Source: JAWLAT01 sp041395325 | GTDB taxonomy: Bacteria; Pseudomonadota; Gammaproteobacteria; Xanthomonadales; SZUA-5 | Reading direction: 5' to 3' | Length of the DNA: 16,586 nucleotides | Assembly (NCBI GenBank): GCA_041395325.1 | Contig: JAWLAT010000050.1 | Span: 1-16,586, forward strand | Part shown: in pieces, positions 1 to 9,700 of the stretch | Position numbering within the stretch: position 1 is the first letter of the stretch | How the letters are laid out: the number at the start of each line of letters is the position of its first letter | Notes under the pieces: generated by a model | What the model saw: only the letters and a program-made list of their open reading frames with translations | Databases searched by the model: none | What the model was told of the DNA's origin: nothing | Program-made: the position numbers and the translations under genes

Positions 1-3000
1 CCGCTGCGCTGCCCGGCGCCTGCGCCGCCACCCAGGATCAGGCGGTTACGCATCAGTTGCGCATCACTCAGGCCGCCGTCAAAGTCGCCGCCACCGCGAC
101 CGCGCGAGTTCTCGGTGCCGGTGTCACGCCGGCCACCGAAGCCGCCATCTCCGCAAGCAGCACCGCCACCGCCACCGCCTTCATCATTGTCGTTGCTGCC
201 ACAACTGCCCAGGTTGCCGCCGCCACCCGCGTTGCCTGGCGCACCGCGGGCGAAGCTGCCGTTCGGGTAGTCGATTCCAAATCCGGCAATCGTCGAAGGC
301 GTGCCTGCCAGACCTTCACCCTTGTCGTTGTGACACGGGGTCAACAGGGTGTTCCGCCAACTGGTTGTCGAACCCCCGATCACCGTACCGCGTGCTGTAC
401 TGGGACCACCGCGGAAACCCAGCCCGGCGACATTGATCGAGCCACTGTTGTTGAATGACAGCTGGTTAGCCACATCCAGAGCGACGATGCCACCCAGGCG
501 ACCATTCCAGGTCGGCGCGGTCAATGCAGCCGAGTCACTCAGGCGCACGTTCTGGTACTGCGGAATGCGCACCACCTGCCAGGTCTGGCGGCGACCGATA
601 CCGGAAATGTTGTGCCGATATTGCTGCAGCAAGCCCGAGTTGGCTCCTGCCGCACTGACGCAGAGATTGGTGCTGCCGGTTGCTGTATTCGGCGCTGCGG
701 CGCGGACGTATTCATAGCGACCAACATTGGCGTAGTCGGTGGCGCCGCCGGCGTTGTTGGTGTCACCGGCAGTGCCATCGCCGTAGTTGTCGCTGTCGGC
801 CGAATCGATCACTGCATCCTGCATCTGCACAATCAGCAGCAGATCGCCGGTGGCCACATTGACAGCAGCGCCCGAGCGAGTGCTGACCGGCAAGGGCACG
901 CTGCCCACCGCACAGCCGGATCCGCCCGGCGCCGTGCCGGCAGCGACCGTGGTCGCTTCGCCCTGCCAATAGGTATTGACCACGCCAGAGATCGCAGCGG
1001 CCGGGATCCCGTCCTGTCCCGGCACGGCGCAGAAGGAGGTTGAGACCGGCGGATCACCGCAGAAGCTGCGCACATCCTGGGTGTTGTTGTTGGCCGCCGA
1101 GGTATCGGTGAAGCCCGACGGCACGCTCAGGCTGGCAGTTTGAGTCAGCGTGGGCGAGCCGACATTCGAGCGCACATAGGCCTGGATCGTATAGATCACC
1201 GACTGGCCCGGCAGCAGTGTCACGATCGAGTTGAGCGCCGGGGCGATACCGGAGGAACCGCTGACCACGGTGCCGGTGCCGCCGGTGCGTGACCAGCTGG
1301 TCAGGCCCGGGTTGTAGGGGGGATCGGGCAACGGCATCGTCACGCCCACGTTGGCAGCAGTCGCCGGCCCGGCATTGCTGACGACCAAGGTGTAAATTGA
1401 GGTCTGACCAGGGCAATACTGGCCGCCGGGATTCTGCAGCAGGATCGACAGATCACCGGTGGGCACATCGACGTCATCGTCGAAGTTGTTGGCCATGTTG
1501 GTGTCCTGGAAAGTACCCCAACGCTGCGGGATGCTGGCGGTCAGCACCACATTGCCGCTGGCATTGCTGCAGGCCGGGCTCTCGTTGACGGTCATCGCAA
1601 TCGTGGCGGTGGAATTGACCGGCATCGAGCTGATCTGCAGGGTTGCTGCCGGATTGCCAGAACCGCTCGCGGCCGAACAGGTGGCGCCGCCGCTGCCACT
1701 GCAGGTCCAGCTGGTCGGGCTGATGTTGCCCGGATAGCTGACGGCAAAAGGCAGTCCGGTGAAGGCGGCACTGCCGCTGGCCGGATTGTTGATGGTGATC
1801 GTGTAAACCCGCGGCGAGTTGCCGCATTGCAACTGGCCATCGTCGATCTGGATACCTGGATTGACGCTGGTACCGCCGATCTGCCGGAAACCGAAATCCA
1901 GGCTGTGATCGGTCTCGCCCATGCCAGCAAGGCTGAAGTTGGCACCCACGCGCCCAAGCTGCGCACCGCCACCGTCAGGATCAAACTGAACCACACCGTT
2001 GCTGTCACGCACGTTGCCGCCCACGGACAGATCAGCGGTCGGGGTGGTGGCGGTCAGGCCGCTGAGCGCACCGCTGGCGCCGGTGGTGCTGCCGCTGGCG
2101 CCGGTTTGCGACTGCGGCAGATAAAGCCGATAGGCGCTCTCATAGGGGTTGGGCAGGATGATGTTAGCGTCGGTGTTGCTGCCATCGGTGGCACCGACGC
2201 TGAAGTTGATATACCACTCGCCGCTGGCATTGGTGCTGGTGCGGCCCAACAAGGCATTGGCCGTGCTCCACACTTCGACCGTCACACCGGAGATGGGTGC
2301 TTCGCCGGGATCCTGGATGCCATTGCCGTTGGCATCGTTCCAGACCCGGTTGCCAATCTGCGTCGGCGCCGGCGGGCACATCAGTTCCAGATCACCCAAG
2401 CCTCCGGACTTGCCGCCGGCTAGGAAATTCTCGTTGTACACACGAATGCGCTTGCCGGACTGGCCCGTCGCATTGTTCATCCAGATCATGCCGCCGTCGT
2501 AATAGCCGCGCGCATCGATCATCGTGGTGATCACAAACGAGCCGGGTGTCCCGCTCGCCACCAGGTTGAAGTTGGGGTTGGGCACCAGTGCCAGCGCGCC
2601 CATTGTCGTCTCGCCGTGACCATTCTGGCCGCTGACATAGCCCAAGCCCGCGCCCGGCGTGCCAGTAGCGTTATCCAGGCCACTGGGCCCGGAGTCGGAC
2701 CAGTAGAACTCGCCATTGCCTGGGCCCTGGCCATTGGCCGGCGCGGTACCGCCGATGGTCGGCAGCGGATTGTTGGCCGCCACGCCGCCACAAACGCCGC
2801 CGGATTCCAGCGTCCAGCCCGTCTGCGGCGTACCGCAGGCACGCAGAATGTCACCCTCGCCGTTACCGCGATGGGTACCGGCCGGATTGCCGACCGTGCC
2901 GCTGGCCGCGCAGTTCGGATAGGCCGGATCGGTACCCGGCACGCTGCCTTCGCCGGTGTTCGGTGAACCAGAGCAATAGCCGACCTTGTCACCGTTGATG

Positions 3001-4550
3001 TCGCGGAAGCCCAGGATCAGTGCACCCACGCCGTCCACCTCGAGGTCCGTCAACAACGGCTGCGGATACTCGATATAGAAGGGATCGTTCTGGATATTGC
3101 CGGGCGTGAGGTTGGAGAAAATCACCTGCCAATTCGGCTGCCAGGGCTGCCAGGCACCGCGCGAATCGATGCCGGCGCCGGTCGGGTTGCAGGCGCCACC
3201 CTGGTTGGCCACGCTCTGGCTGGGCAAGCCGTTGCCGAACTGCACCGGCTGAATGCAGCCGCGGGGGAAGTCCAGCGGGAAATTGATGACCGGATTGACC
3301 GGCATACCGGGCGCATTGTCGAAGGACTGCGTGGCCGGGTTGAAGCGCCAGACCAACGCGCGCAGCTGTGACAGATCGCCGCGACTGGTCGAACCTGTGG
3401 TGGCGGTCGGCGGCAGCACTGGCACCGTCGATTCGGCGGTGCAGGTCACACCCACGTAGAGGAATCCATCGACAAACTTGCTGGCGAAGGGCCGTGCATC
3501 GACCGGATTGGCGCAGACACCAGTCGGGATCGGCACCGGCGGGTTCTTGAAGCTGCTGACCAGCGGCGTTTGTGGTGAGGTCAAGGCCGGGCGGCTGTTC
3601 AGGACCGCTGCGTCGAACTGATACAGCTGGCGATCACCCAGATTGATCACATACAGCGTGTTGCCATCCTCCGACAGATCCATGCCGCCCAGGCCGATCT
3701 TGCCGACGGCCCGAAACAACTCGGTCGCGGTCGTCGTCGTGGTGCCATTGCCGGTGTCGTGGAAGAAGTTGTAGTTGGCCGGGACCGGATTGGGCCGCGG
3801 GGCTGCACCGGCGATGGCCGAGCCGGCGATCTGGTTGATGTCGGCAAAGACCTTGGCGGTGTTGGCGGTCGCAGTGTTGGTGCCTGGATCGACCACATAG
3901 ATCACGCCGGTGTTGTTGGTGCCGGCGCCACGGCCCGGCCCCAGTTCGGTGTGACGGCGGAAGAAGCTGGCGCTGAGCAGATAGTTCGAGCGCCGATGGT
4001 GCGCCACCGCCCAAACCGAGCCGATATCACCCAAAATGGCGTCCACATCGGCGCTTTCGGCTGCCGGTGAGCCGGTCGGGGTGATGTTGTAGGCATAGGT
4101 GCCCAGTGCGCGCTGGGTAGCCGAGAAGCCGCGCTGACCCTGGGTGAATTGCGCCACCTGAACCCGCGGCAGGCTCAAGCCCTGGAACGTCCCTGCTTCG
4201 CAATATTGGGTGGGATTGGCCAACGCCAGATTGACGCCGGTGGCGCCATCGGCGGCAAAGCGCACATTGCTGCTAAGCGTGCCCCCGGCCGCCTGCAGAA
4301 AGCTGGGTCGGTCATACTCGATACGGTAGTTGCCCGCACTGGTTGCCAGGCTGTAGCTCCCGGTCGCACCCGAGACCGATTGCGCAACCAGCACATTGGC
4401 GCTGGAATAGGCCCGCACCGAGATCCCGGCCACACCGGGTTCAGGCGGGTTCTGCACGCCGTTCTGATTGATGTCACGGTAAACCGTGCCCGTGATGGCC
4501 GCATGCAGCGACGTAGAGGCGAGGAAAATAAACGCTATCGATACGCGCAT
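1..4550 (-). CDS. Large secreted multidomain protein with SdrD-B-like and DUF11-like domains and a glycine-rich C-terminal region (partial)
   Basis: The minus frame is open from the ATG at 4550 to the left edge, giving 1,516 residues without a stop; the C-terminus lies outside the window. An in-frame TAG lies about 30 nt upstream, and the N-terminus (MRVSIAFIFLASTSLHA) is a clear Sec signal peptide, so the start is secure although no good Shine-Dalgarno is visible. Domains: SdrD-B-like (about 19-110, GTVYRDINQNGVQNPPEPGV); a region about 270-400 with a propeller-like stretch (LSEDGNTLYVINLGDRQLYQ); a second SdrD-B-like domain (about 731-890, IGNRVWNDANGNGIQDPGEA); a DUF11-like stretch (about 893-1005); a DUF11 domain (about 1030-1150); a conserved-looking region (about 1165-1420) with GDLLLIVQMQDA; and a glycine-rich region from about 1430. 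Families with these domains are extracellular or surface proteins with adhesin or structural roles. No enzyme motif was seen. The exact function is unknown. Confidence 0.85.
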   Translation of the reverse strand, partial: MRVSIAFIFLASTSLHAAITGTVYRDINQNGVQNPPEPGVAGISVRAYSSANVLVAQSVSGATGSYSLATSAGNYRIEYDRPSFLQAAGGTLSSNVRFAADGATGVNLALANPTQYCEAGTFQGLSLPRVQVAQFTQGQRGFSATQRALGTYAYNITPTGSPAAESADVDAILGDIGSVWAVAHHRRSNYLLSASFFRRHTELGPGRGAGTNNTGVIYVVDPGTNTATANTAKVFADINQIAGSAIAGAAPRPNPVPANYNFFHDTGNGTTTTTATELFRAVGKIGLGGMDLSEDGNTLYVINLGDRQLYQFDAAVLNSRPALTSPQTPLVSSFKNPPVPIPTGVCANPVDARPFASKFVDGFLYVGVTCTAESTVPVLPPTATTGSTSRGDLSQLRALVWRFNPATQSFDNAPGMPVNPVINFPLDFPRGCIQPVQFGNGLPSQSVANQGGACNPTGAGIDSRGAWQPWQPNWQVIFSNLTPGNIQNDPFYIEYPQPLLTDLEVDGVGALILGFRDINGDKVGYCSGSPNTGEGSVPGTDPAYPNCAASGTVGNPAGTHRGNGEGDILRACGTPQTGWTLESGGVCGGVAANNPLPTIGGTAPANGQGPGNGEFYWSDSGPSGLDNATGTPGAGLGYVSGQNGHGETTMGALALVPNPNFNLVASGTPGSFVITTMIDARGYYDGGMIWMNNATGQSGKRIRVYNENFLAGGKSGGLGDLELMCPPAPTQIGNRVWNDANGNGIQDPGEAPISGVTVEVWSTANALLGRTSTNASGEWYINFSVGATDGSNTDANIILPNPYESAYRLYLPQSQTGASGSTTGASGALSGLTATTPTADLSVGGNVRDSNGVVQFDPDGGGAQLGRVGANFSLAGMGETDHSLDFGFRQIGGTSVNPGIQIDDGQLQCGNSPRVYTITINNPASGSAAFTGLPFAVSYPGNISPTSWTCSGSGGATCSAASGSGNPAATLQISSMPVNSTATIAMTVNESPACSNASGNVVLTASIPQRWGTFQDTNMANNFDDDVDVPTGDLSILLQNPGGQYCPGQTSIYTLVVSNAGPATAANVGVTMPLPDPPYNPGLTSWSRTGGTGTVVSGSSGIAPALNSIVTLLPGQSVIYTIQAYVRSNVGSPTLTQTASLSVPSGFTDTSAANNNTQDVRSFCGDPPVSTSFCAVPGQDGIPAAAISGVVNTYWQGEATTVAAGTAPGGSGCAVGSVPLPVSTRSGAAVNVATGDLLLIVQMQDAVIDSADSDNYGDGTAGDTNNAGGATDYANVGRYEYVRAAAPNTATGSTNLCVSAAGANSGLLQQYRHNISGIGRRQTWQVVRIPQYQNVRLSDSAALTAPTWNGRLGGIVALDVANQLSFNNSGSINVAGLGFRGGPSTARGTVIGGSTTSWRNTLLTPCHNDKGEGLAGTPSTIAGFGIDYPNGSFARGAPGNAGGGGNLGSCGSNDNDEGGGGGGAACGDGGFGGRRDTGTENSRGRGGGDFDGGLSDAQLMRNRLILGGGAGAGQRS

Positions 4551-4655
4551 GGACGCAACCCGGGGGTCAAAGGCCCGCTAACGGTGGCGCATTCAGGTGT
4601 CAATGGTGAATAGAAGTCGCGTGAAGAGACAAAAAGTTACCGATGCTTCATATCA
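4551..4655. other. Divergent intergenic spacer between two secreted-protein genes
   Basis: These 105 bp separate the start of the minus-strand SdrD-B/DUF11 protein from the start of the plus-strand secreted protein. Both genes must be transcribed from promoters in or close to this spacer unless read-through occurs. Apart from the weak minus-strand promoter candidate, no clear plus-strand promoter, operator palindrome or strong Shine-Dalgarno was found. The shared spacer makes co-regulation possible but does not prove it. Confidence 0.5.
4575..4603 (-). promoter_or_regulatory. Possible sigma70-type promoter of the large secreted protein gene
   Basis: On the minus strand a perfect TTGACA occupies 4603-4598. 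It is followed after 17 nt by TAGCGG (4580-4575), which matches only the first two positions of TATAAT. Transcription would start about 18 nt before the ATG at 4550. The -35 is convincing and the -10 is poor, so this is a tentative call. Confidence 0.25.
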
Positions 4656-6668
4656 ATGAATGAGCGCTTTCACATTCTGAGTCGGTGTTTTGGCAGTAGC
4701 TCGGCCACCTGGGCGGCTGTACTCGCCCTGCTGCTGACCAGCACCTTCTGCAGCAGCCTGACCGCAACGCCCGAAAAAGGGCCTGCCCTGTCTGCCACAT
4801 CCGTACAGGAAGCGCAGCTGTGGCTACTGTGGCATCCCGATGTGTTGCGGGGAACCGGGCTGCGAATCACGGTTGCCGGCCAATTCGAACCGGCTCAGGA
4901 AGGCGTCTACCTCCATCTGCCGTCAGCTGATGCCGCGGTCCTGGCCCACCCTGGACGCTTCGACGGATTTGCCGGGGCATTCGCTGGCACCGTGACCTGG
5001 CAGTTTGACCACCAGATCGCTGGCAGGCCGACGCAGCGTTTGCGTCTTGATCTGCACCTGCAGGCACTGGATGCGCTGCGCTGGCGCTGGCGTGATGCGA
5101 ACGGGGCTGACTGGCTGTGGCTGGGGGCCGGTCACCCGCGCATGAGTGCGGATCGTCGACATCTGGACTACAGCGGCGCCGAGCTGCGGGCAGGTCCGGC
5201 GTTGGCCGACTGGCTGAGCGCGCCGGAACTGGTCGATCAACCCTTGGCCAGCGTCATCGGCAGTTTTCGACTGCAGCAGTTCGGACCAGCGCTCGACCGC
5301 GGCTCCGTTGATGCCGCGCTCGGCTGTCCCGTGCCGCCGCGCTGGCCGAACACGCCGATCGATCCCGGCAATCTCTCACTGGGTCGGTATCAGGCCGATG
5401 TGCATTTGATCGCCATGACCGCGCCGCGGTTCCTGCGCTGCCGCCAGCTGGCACAACCGATGGACAGTTGCGATGGCCCCGGCGGCACCGAGGGCGAGGT
5501 AGTGCTGGCGCCCGATGCTCAGCTGCAGAACAGTGGCAGCGCAGACGCCGCCGATGTGCCCTGGTATCGCCAGTTCCTGGGCCAGTTTCCACCGTACGAC
5601 AATGATCAGCACCCCTTCCTGATCTGGAATCTCTACCGCCTGGATGCCGACGGCACCCTGCGCCAAATCGGCCGCTCCGGGCTCAAGCATGCCTTTGTGA
5701 CCATCAACAACGGCTGCACATTGGGTTGCTCGCCGCCGCCGCCAGCAACCGCCAACAACGTGCTCTATCCCAACTGCTCGGATGTCTATTCGGTCGGCAC
5801 CAATGACAGCGCCCTGTTCCTCGGGCCACGCAGCGAACTGCTGCCAGCGGCCGGCCTGTGGGGTCGCTGCGGTTCGGTCTTCGATCCCGATTGTGATGGC
5901 GACGAGGACCCCACCGGTGCCGATCCCTACACCCACCGGATGGTGGTTCGCGAATCGGCACTGGATACGGCCATGCACCCCGGCGCCCGCTATTTCGCCG
6001 ATGCCTGGTATGTGGTGCGTGACGATGTGAACATCGACAACACCATGGGGCAGCGTGAAGTGCAGCCGAGTTTCAGTGGTGGCATCTGGACCTTGAGCTT
6101 TGTGGACGCCCAGTTGCAGCCCGCGCCCATGGCCTTGCGCTGGTTGAGCACGGTCGGCAGTCCCGACGCTGTACGCTGGTATCGCCGCGTGCGCCTGAGC
6201 GATGGTGAGTGGCTGCTGGCCGCAAGGGTCGACCAGCTCGGTCCGTCCAGTTGGCACTACCGCTATGTACTGGCCAATCTCGACCACGCGATCGCGCAAA
6301 CCGAGGGCAATGCCCCCAATCTGCGCATCCTCAACACGCATGGACTGGGCGGCTTGCAGCTGTCCATCGACGCTGCCGTGGGCCTGAGCTCGATCGGCTA
6401 CGCCGACGGTGACGCCGATCCCGGCAACGACTGGCCAGCCATCCGCAACGGTAACCAACTGAGCTGGACTGCTCCGACCGCCGGCGCCGAGCTGCGCTGG
6501 GGCAACCTGATCAGCGTCGGCTTTGACAGTGACCTACCGCCTGGGCTCGGCTCGATTGCCGTTCGGCTACAGCAAGGCGAGGACGATGCGATCGTCCTGC
6601 AAGCACCGATTCCAGGCGCCGAGTTGCTTAGTGACGGCTTTGAGTCGTTCGACTTGCCAGCAAACTGA
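4656..6668 (+). CDS. Uncharacterised secreted protein with a conserved-looking Cys-containing core and a C-terminal DGFES motif
   Basis: This 670-residue protein starts with a Sec-type signal peptide (hydrophobic core about residues 19-31, likely cleavage near A37; the Cys at 32 is not in a lipobox). I cannot assign a function. The central part has IGRSGLKHAFVTINNGC (about 338-354), a cysteine-containing stretch, LGPRSE (389-394) and an Asp-rich DPDCDGDEDPTG (410-421) that could bind calcium. From memory, the LKHAF / NCSDVYSVG / LGPRSE succession resembles a group of secreted proteins of unknown function in environmental bacteria; this needs a search. The C-terminus, LLSDGFESFDLPAN, carries a DGFE-type motif that I recall at the end of many exported proteins in Xanthomonadales relatives. 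No Shine-Dalgarno stands out before the ATG. The gene is divergent from the SdrD-B/DUF11 gene and ends before a hairpin shared with the convergent peptidase gene. Confidence 0.85.
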   Translation: MNERFHILSRCFGSSSATWAAVLALLLTSTFCSSLTATPEKGPALSATSVQEAQLWLLWHPDVLRGTGLRITVAGQFEPAQEGVYLHLPSADAAVLAHPGRFDGFAGAFAGTVTWQFDHQIAGRPTQRLRLDLHLQALDALRWRWRDANGADWLWLGAGHPRMSADRRHLDYSGAELRAGPALADWLSAPELVDQPLASVIGSFRLQQFGPALDRGSVDAALGCPVPPRWPNTPIDPGNLSLGRYQADVHLIAMTAPRFLRCRQLAQPMDSCDGPGGTEGEVVLAPDAQLQNSGSADAADVPWYRQFLGQFPPYDNDQHPFLIWNLYRLDADGTLRQIGRSGLKHAFVTINNGCTLGCSPPPPATANNVLYPNCSDVYSVGTNDSALFLGPRSELLPAAGLWGRCGSVFDPDCDGDEDPTGADPYTHRMVVRESALDTAMHPGARYFADAWYVVRDDVNIDNTMGQREVQPSFSGGIWTLSFVDAQLQPAPMALRWLSTVGSPDAVRWYRRVRLSDGEWLLAARVDQLGPSSWHYRYVLANLDHAIAQTEGNAPNLRILNTHGLGGLQLSIDAAVGLSSIGYADGDADPGNDWPAIRNGNQLSWTAPTAGAELRWGNLISVGFDSDLPPGLGSIAVRLQQGEDDAIVLQAPIPGAELLSDGFESFDLPAN

Positions 6669-6689
6669 ACCCACGCGCTGGCCAGAGAA

Positions 6690-6720
6690 CGACAATCGCG
6701 CCGGCTCGGCGCGATTGTCG
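6690..6720. terminator. Bidirectional hairpin between convergent genes
   Basis: A perfect 13-bp inverted repeat (CGACAATCGCGCC at 6690-6702 and GGCGCGATTGTCG at 6708-6720) encloses a 5-nt loop. It lies 21 nt after the stop of the plus-strand secreted protein gene and 28 nt after the stop of the minus-strand peptidase gene. It lacks a long T-tract on either side (minus side reads TTCTCT), so it is a good stem but not a textbook intrinsic terminator. The position in a convergent gap supports a two-way terminator. Confidence 0.75.
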
Positions 6721-6748
6721 GATCGCTCAACTTGCTGTCTGCACCGCC

Positions 6749-9700
6749 CTACTGCGTAGAAATCTGCAGTAATTGGGGCATCCGCAGCGTTGGATCACCA
6801 AACAAGGTCAGGCCGCGCAGTACATCGGACAGTTCTGGCTCGCCCGCATGCAGTACCTGTTTGGCCTGGCGCAAGGCATCGCCGATACGCACACCGGGGT
6901 TGGTCAGCAAGGGCAGCAAGGTCTCAGCCATCCGCCGATCACTGTGATGTTCAGTCAAGCCACCGGACGCGAACAAGGCGGAAGCACCCTTGCCACCGAC
7001 ATTGAGCCAGCCGTGCGCCATCGTGTTGTACTGCGGAGCGACGAAGAATCCACCCCAGCAGCCCAGTTCGCTGACCACCGGCGCCACGGCATTGCTCAGC
7101 AGAGACGGAATCTGCGTCGCCTGCAGCAGCTGTTCGCGTGACCAGATGGTCGGCGAACCATGACCGAAATAGCTGACCAGCGCGACGCCCTGGTTGATCC
7201 CGGCTATCAGATCGGCGCGCGCTGCGCTCGTGCCCGGGCTCCCGACGGCGTATTCATCCAGATAAACCCGGCTGGCGTTGACTTGCCAATCGGCCGATAG
7301 AGTGGAGACGACCTGGTCGAGTTCGCTATCGAAGTCGACGCCCTCGGCTGGATTGCTGCGTTCGGCGACAAACAGTCCCAACGGACCCATGTTTGCCTGG
7401 CCAAAACTCAAGGACTTGTCGACCACCGACTGCAGTTCCGCGCTGGTACGCACCGGGAAGCGCCCGACCGCCAGATCGCTGCGGCCATCGTTGTCGACAT
7501 CGGCATACAGATCGTCCAGCGGTGCGTGGCGAACGACTGGGTGGGTCGGTCCGTACAGGGTCGGAAGATCGCTGACACTGCCCAATCCAAGCCGATCGAA
7601 ATAATCGTAGGTGTCGCCGCCGACGAGCAGCACATAGTCGGTTCCCAAGGCCGTGCGGGCCTCCGCCAGGAAACGCTTGATGGCAAGCGGATCGATGATC
7701 CCTTCGCTGTAATGCGCGTAGATCTGAGCCAGATCGACTGCACGGGCACTCAGGCCCTCACTGCGCCGTGCCTGCAGCAGCGGCTCGACGTCAGCGAGAA
7801 AGCGGAAGGGTGCCAGCGCCAGCAACTGCGCCGGTCCACCTTGTAGCGGATGGACATGATTGGCTGCTGGTCGCACAGCCGGCAGGTGTGCCTGGCTGCG
7901 ACTGACCACGATCAACTGGCCACCTTCAACGCTGACGCCGTCGCCACCACCGAAGAAACTCGGCACCCGCAGCCGCGCCCGCCAGGCGCCGTCAACCGCC
8001 TCTACCGCCACGCCCTGTAACAGCGCGCCGCCGCGATCACTCAATCGCAGTGCCAGCACATCGGGATTCGGCAGGCCGACAACGGCAACCTGACTGCAGG
8101 CGGGGCCGCACTCGACCGCCGGGTCGCTGTCCTCGAAGGACAGATGACTGATGCCATCGTAGTGCGGACGCAGATCACCTGGCTTGCGGGCGGTCTGCGT
8201 GTCCGCGGCCCGCAACTCGGCCAAGGCGATGATGGACACCGACTCGACCCGAAGGATGTCGATGGTGTTGGCTGTCGGCAGTAGGTCAATCCTGACCGTG
8301 TTGGCACCCTCGACCAACAGGGACTCGTCAATCTCCCAACTGGAACGATGAGCGTTGACACCATCGAAGCTGCGCTCCCCCAGGACCTCACCATTGAGCG
8401 AGAGTTGATAGCGGTGGTCATCACCGGGCGTGGCGAAATCGACACCACCCCAGAGATCCAGAATCAAGGTGGCCGAGCCGCCACGCAGACCGCTCAGGTC
8501 AAGCGTGAAGCTCTTGCCACCGCTGGCGCCGTTGCGCTGCACCGTGTCGTGGTACCAGGGATCGGTAGGTGCGGAGAAGCTGTAGTAGCGATCGGCGTCC
8601 AGCACGAACTGCTTGGACCAGGCGTCGGTGACCTGAGGCGCAGTCGGTGCCGCGTCCTCCTGATCCCAGACCAGTCCATTGCCAGCCTGCAACACGTACG
8701 GCCGAGTTGTGGTGTATTGGCTCCCGCTCACCGCCTCGCCATAGAACTCGACAAAGTTGCCGGCCACGAAGCGACCATCACCGTCGATGCGGAAGGGCAC
8801 GGTTTGTTGGCCGCGGCGCAATTGCACAGCGCTGGCGAATACCGGACCGAAGTCGATTCCGGCGGCGATCAGGTCGGCGACTGCCACGCGCTGCAAGCCG
8901 GTGGCATCGACCAGGATCTCGGCACTGGCCTGGCCAAGAATTTGCTGCCGTCCCAGCCGCGCCGCGGCTTCCAGGCGAGCGGCCGTCGCACGCTCGTTAC
9001 GGGCCAGTCCCCACGGAGGCGCGCTGAAGCTGAGCGTTTCGCCCCAGCTCTTGCCAACAGCGAAGGGGCCGAAACGCTCGCTAAGCCCGGCCGCCGACAG
9101 TTCTTCCAGATACAGCGGCGCATCGCTGCGGCTGCTCAGCGCGAACTCATAGTGCTGTGGCTCCAACGAGTCCACGGCGTGGGCCGGCGTGATCGGCGCC
9201 TGACTGTCGAGGCTGGCACCAGCGGCGTCGCCCTGCAGCACGCGATAGCCAAACGTGCCGGCCTCGGTCGCAACGCTCCAGCGCACCAGCAGCGACCCAT
9301 CTGCCAACCGTACGGAACTGAATCCAGCCAGCGTCACCGGCAGCGTGTTGATCGGAATGGCGATGTCCTCAACTTCGCCGTTGGCCGCCAAACCCAGGTG
9401 AGAGGGATCGCTGAAGAACCCAGTGCTCGTATCGGTCGTCAGTCGCAAACGAACCATGCTCGGGTTGGTGTTGTTGGGGATCGGGTCAACACTGGGCAGG
9501 AACACCAGCACGGCGCTGATGTTGTTCGAGCCATCGGGAATATTGCCGGTGGCGAAACTGCCAGAGGTCGAAGCCAAGTCTGGCAGCGATCGTTCGCCCG
9601 CGTCAAAAGTGCCATTGTTGTTGAAATCGATCCAGCCCACCAACTGGGCGGTGCTGCCGCTGGTGTTCGTGACCTGCACCGTCACGCAATACTCGTTGGT

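Noticed and set aside
57..458. Plus-strand open frame at the left edge
   Set aside because: It is opposite the glycine-rich region of the large secreted protein; its Ala/Thr-rich sequence reflects the complement of Gly codons.
5376..6458. Minus-strand open frame (360 codons) opposite the secreted protein gene
   Set aside because: Antisense shadow; it lacks a signal or domain pattern, and the plus-strand protein has a signal peptide and coherent motifs.
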